41,303 nucleotides of DNA from JANXUC01 sp964619065 (GTDB taxonomy: Bacteria > Acidobacteriota > Terriglobia > Terriglobales > Acidobacteriaceae): assembly GCA_964619065.1 (NCBI GenBank), contig CAZUCC010000038.1, positions 1 to 41,303 on the forward strand. Direction: 5' to 3'. Under the pieces are notes generated by a model. It had not been told where the DNA came from. It searched no databases and worked only from the letters and a program-made list of their open reading frames with translations. The translations under genes were made by a program, and so were the position numbers. Below, one piece after another: positions 39,860-41,303 of the stretch (the stretch's first letter is position 1; the number at the start of each line of letters is the position of its first letter).

Positions 39860-40936
39860 ATGTCAGTAGTGCGGAAGTATTGGGACAATCCGGGGATGGA
39901 TCGGGACGAAGCGGCGTCTTCGGGTGAGGCAGTCGTACGGGCCGGGACGCCCGTGCCTCCATCACTTTCTCTAGGAGGGGTGGAGATTCGTCCGGCGACC
40001 GTGCTCGCGCCAATGGCAGGCGTGACGGATACCGTGTTTCGCCGGTTCATCCGAAACCTGGGTGGATGCGGACTGATCATGACCGAGTTCACGTCGGCGG
40101 ATGGAGTACTGCGGGATATGAAAGCGCGCGGACGGTATCTGCATTTTTATGAAGATGAGCATCCGATTTCGGCGCAGCTGTTTGGCAGCAACCCGGCGGT
40201 GCTCGGAGAAGCCGCCAAGCTCGTCGAAGATCTGGGGTTCGACCTGGTGGATCTGAATCTGGGGTGCCCCGCGAAGAAGGTTGTGAAGTGCAACGGCGGC
40301 TCCGGGCTGCTGCGGGATCTGCCGCTGATCGCCAGAATTTTCGAGACGGTGCGGGCGGCCGTGAAGATTCCCTTCACGGTCAAATTCCGCGCGGGATGGA
40401 ACGACGACGAGATTGTCTGCGTGGAACTGGCGAAGTTAGCCGAGCAGTCCGGGCTGTGCGCTGTTGCTCTGCATGCACGAACACGGGAGCAGGGTTACAG
40501 CGGAAATGCGCGCTGGGAGTGGATTGCCGCGGTCAAAGATGCGGTCAAGATCAGCGTGATTGGCAACGGCGACATTCGCTCCCCAGAAGATGCGGCGGCG
40601 ATGGTGGCTCAGACGGGATGCGATGCCGTGATGATTGGGCGCATGGCTCCGGCGAATCCGTGGATCTTCCGGCAGATCGCGCAGTATGCCGGGACGGGCA
40701 CTTACACGGAGCCGATGGAAGCGGATCGCTACGCCATGATCCGTACGTACTTCCAGATGCTGATTGAAGAAGAGTTGCCAGGGATGGAAGGCAAAATGAA
40801 GCAATTTGCCTCGTGGTTCACGCACGGCGTGCCGGGCGGGGCCGCGCTGCGGAAAGCGATTTACGAAGCGCGCAACGGCCCGGAAATTCTTGGCAGCGTG
40901 CAAGCGTTTTTTGAGGCACGTGTAAGCGTTGTGTAG
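39860..40936 (+). CDS. tRNA-dihydrouridine synthase
   Basis: Flavin-dependent enzyme that reduces uridine to dihydrouridine in tRNA, 358 residues. The TIM barrel has VLAPMAGVTDTVFRRFIR, MTEFTSADGV, the catalytic-cysteine region DLNLGCPAKKVVKCNGGSGLL, VKFRAGWNDD, ALHARTREQGYSG and ISVIGNGDIRSPEDA followed by VMIGRMAPANPWIF. The pattern is closest to DusB-type enzymes. The first 40 residues (up to SLSLGGVEI) are poorly conserved and contain a hairpin repeat at 39926-39959, so the true start may be the ATG at 39896 or a GTG near 39952. Confidence 0.92.
   Translation: MSVVRKYWDNPGMDRDEAASSGEAVVRAGTPVPPSLSLGGVEIRPATVLAPMAGVTDTVFRRFIRNLGGCGLIMTEFTSADGVLRDMKARGRYLHFYEDEHPISAQLFGSNPAVLGEAAKLVEDLGFDLVDLNLGCPAKKVVKCNGGSGLLRDLPLIARIFETVRAAVKIPFTVKFRAGWNDDEIVCVELAKLAEQSGLCAVALHARTREQGYSGNARWEWIAAVKDAVKISVIGNGDIRSPEDAAAMVAQTGCDAVMIGRMAPANPWIFRQIAQYAGTGTYTEPMEADRYAMIRTYFQMLIEEELPGMEGKMKQFASWFTHGVPGGAALRKAIYEARNGPEILGSVQAFFEARVSVV
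39926..39959. repeat. GC-rich hairpin in the 5' part of the Dus gene
   Basis: ACGGGC (39937-39942) and GCCCGT (39949-39954) pair around CGGGAC, and the flanking GAGGC (39926-39930) pairs with GCCTC (39955-39959). The hairpin lies in the N-terminal coding stretch before the conserved barrel and looks like an intergenic repeat read as protein. Confidence 0.55.
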
Positions 40937-40989
40937 TTCAATAGAGAAGCTCAACAGGGATTCGAGATTTCCTTAAGGACTGAAGGTCA

Positions 40990-41303
40990 ATGACTGCGAA
41001 TGGAAGTGGGCAAAAAGTTTACGTAACGGTATCCGGGCTGGCGTTGTTGATTCAACTCGATTGGCCGTATCATCTGTCTACTTCAGGTGCGGATTTTTGG
41101 ACGCTACACTCGGAAATTCATCCGGTGGGCAAGGAATTGCACGCGAAAGTAGCAGTGAATGTTTCCCAGACTGTGCGGGGCGTGCTGCCGTCGCTGGAAC
41201 CCAAAGACGCGGAATCGCCTACGCTCAATGCGCTGCGCAAGGAAATTGACCGCTATCAGATTGAGTTTTTGAAATCAGCAAAACTGATCCCTCTTCCCTT
41301 CTC
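40990..41303 (+). CDS. unidentified protein (partial, 3' end outside window)
   Basis: An ATG at 40990 opens a frame that runs to the right edge (104 codons visible). AAGGA and GAAGG lie upstream. The visible sequence begins MTANGSGQKVYVTVSGLALL and later has KVAVNVSQTVRGVLPSLEPKD and NALRKEIDRYQIEFLKSAKL, suggesting a soluble or exported helix-rich protein, but no family was recognised. No stop occurs in the visible part, and codon use resembles the neighbours, so it is probably a real gene. Confidence 0.55.
   Translation, partial: MTANGSGQKVYVTVSGLALLIQLDWPYHLSTSGADFWTLHSEIHPVGKELHAKVAVNVSQTVRGVLPSLEPKDAESPTLNALRKEIDRYQIEFLKSAKLIPLPF

Noticed and set aside
1..41303. CRISPR arrays, tRNA or rRNA genes, prophage
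   Set aside because: No regularly spaced repeats, no cloverleaf, no rRNA sequence and no integrase, transposase or phage structural gene was found on either strand.

Overview
The window reads as chromosomal DNA of an Acidobacteriota bacterium, probably Terriglobia/Koribacter-like. This is inferred from the gene families, not from a search. The lineage indicators are a 1196-residue Oar-type TonB-dependent receptor with an N-terminal carboxypeptidase-regulatory domain, a GWxTD-domain TPR protein, an hfq-hflX pair, a DUF2203 protein, many small secreted or lipid-anchored proteins, a moderately high GC content and GC-rich interspersed palindromic repeats between genes. A perfect ParB-binding parS palindrome at 8835-8850, close to an ATP synthase operon, suggests the window lies in the origin-proximal part of the chromosome.

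Layout. (1) 1-5416: leftward F1Fo ATP synthase operon b'-b-delta-alpha-gamma-beta (beta cut by the window edge) with a near-consensus promoter. Genes for a and c are not present here. Subunit b carries a signal-peptide-like N-terminus and subunit gamma has two insertions. (2) 5417-8881: a divergent control region with paired hairpins, a dienelactone hydrolase, a HEPN (ApeA-like) protein, then about 0.8 kb of repeat-rich non-coding DNA with a detached copy of an hflX 3' end inside an inverted-repeat element, a small membrane protein and the parS site. (3) 8882-12715: hfq-hflX (leftward), a urate-oxidase-N-like membrane protein and a TPR lipoprotein-like protein. (4) 12764-22156: cell-envelope block with the TonB receptor (own promoter and terminator), GWxTD protein, a DegT-family aminotransferase, an SH3-domain protein and an Ig-like lipoprotein. 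(5) 22157-31044: a 154-bp inverted-repeat element, DUF2203 protein, secreted amidohydrolase, quinolinate synthase NadA, secreted GH2 glycosidase, zinc-ribbon coiled-coil protein, VOC protein and RlmI-type rRNA methyltransferase. (6) 31099-35038: heat-shock block with Hsp20, a strong terminator, ClpB and an overlapping P-loop kinase. (7) 35142-41303: a basic protein made of a duplicated arginine-rich module beside a DnaC/DnaI-like helicase loader, divergent from an HU gene. After these come small membrane and secreted proteins, a DinB-like protein, ribosomal protein L31, a membrane-anchored coiled-coil protein, a tRNA-dihydrouridine synthase and the start of an unidentified gene.

Most genes are single-gene or two-gene units facing alternate directions. 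The clear operons are atp, hfq-hflX and clpB-kinase. No rRNA, tRNA, CRISPR array, transposase or phage gene was seen. The most unusual items are the parS site, the hflX-tail remnant in its inverted-repeat element, the duplicated basic-module protein next to a helicase loader, and the modified ATP synthase b and gamma subunits.
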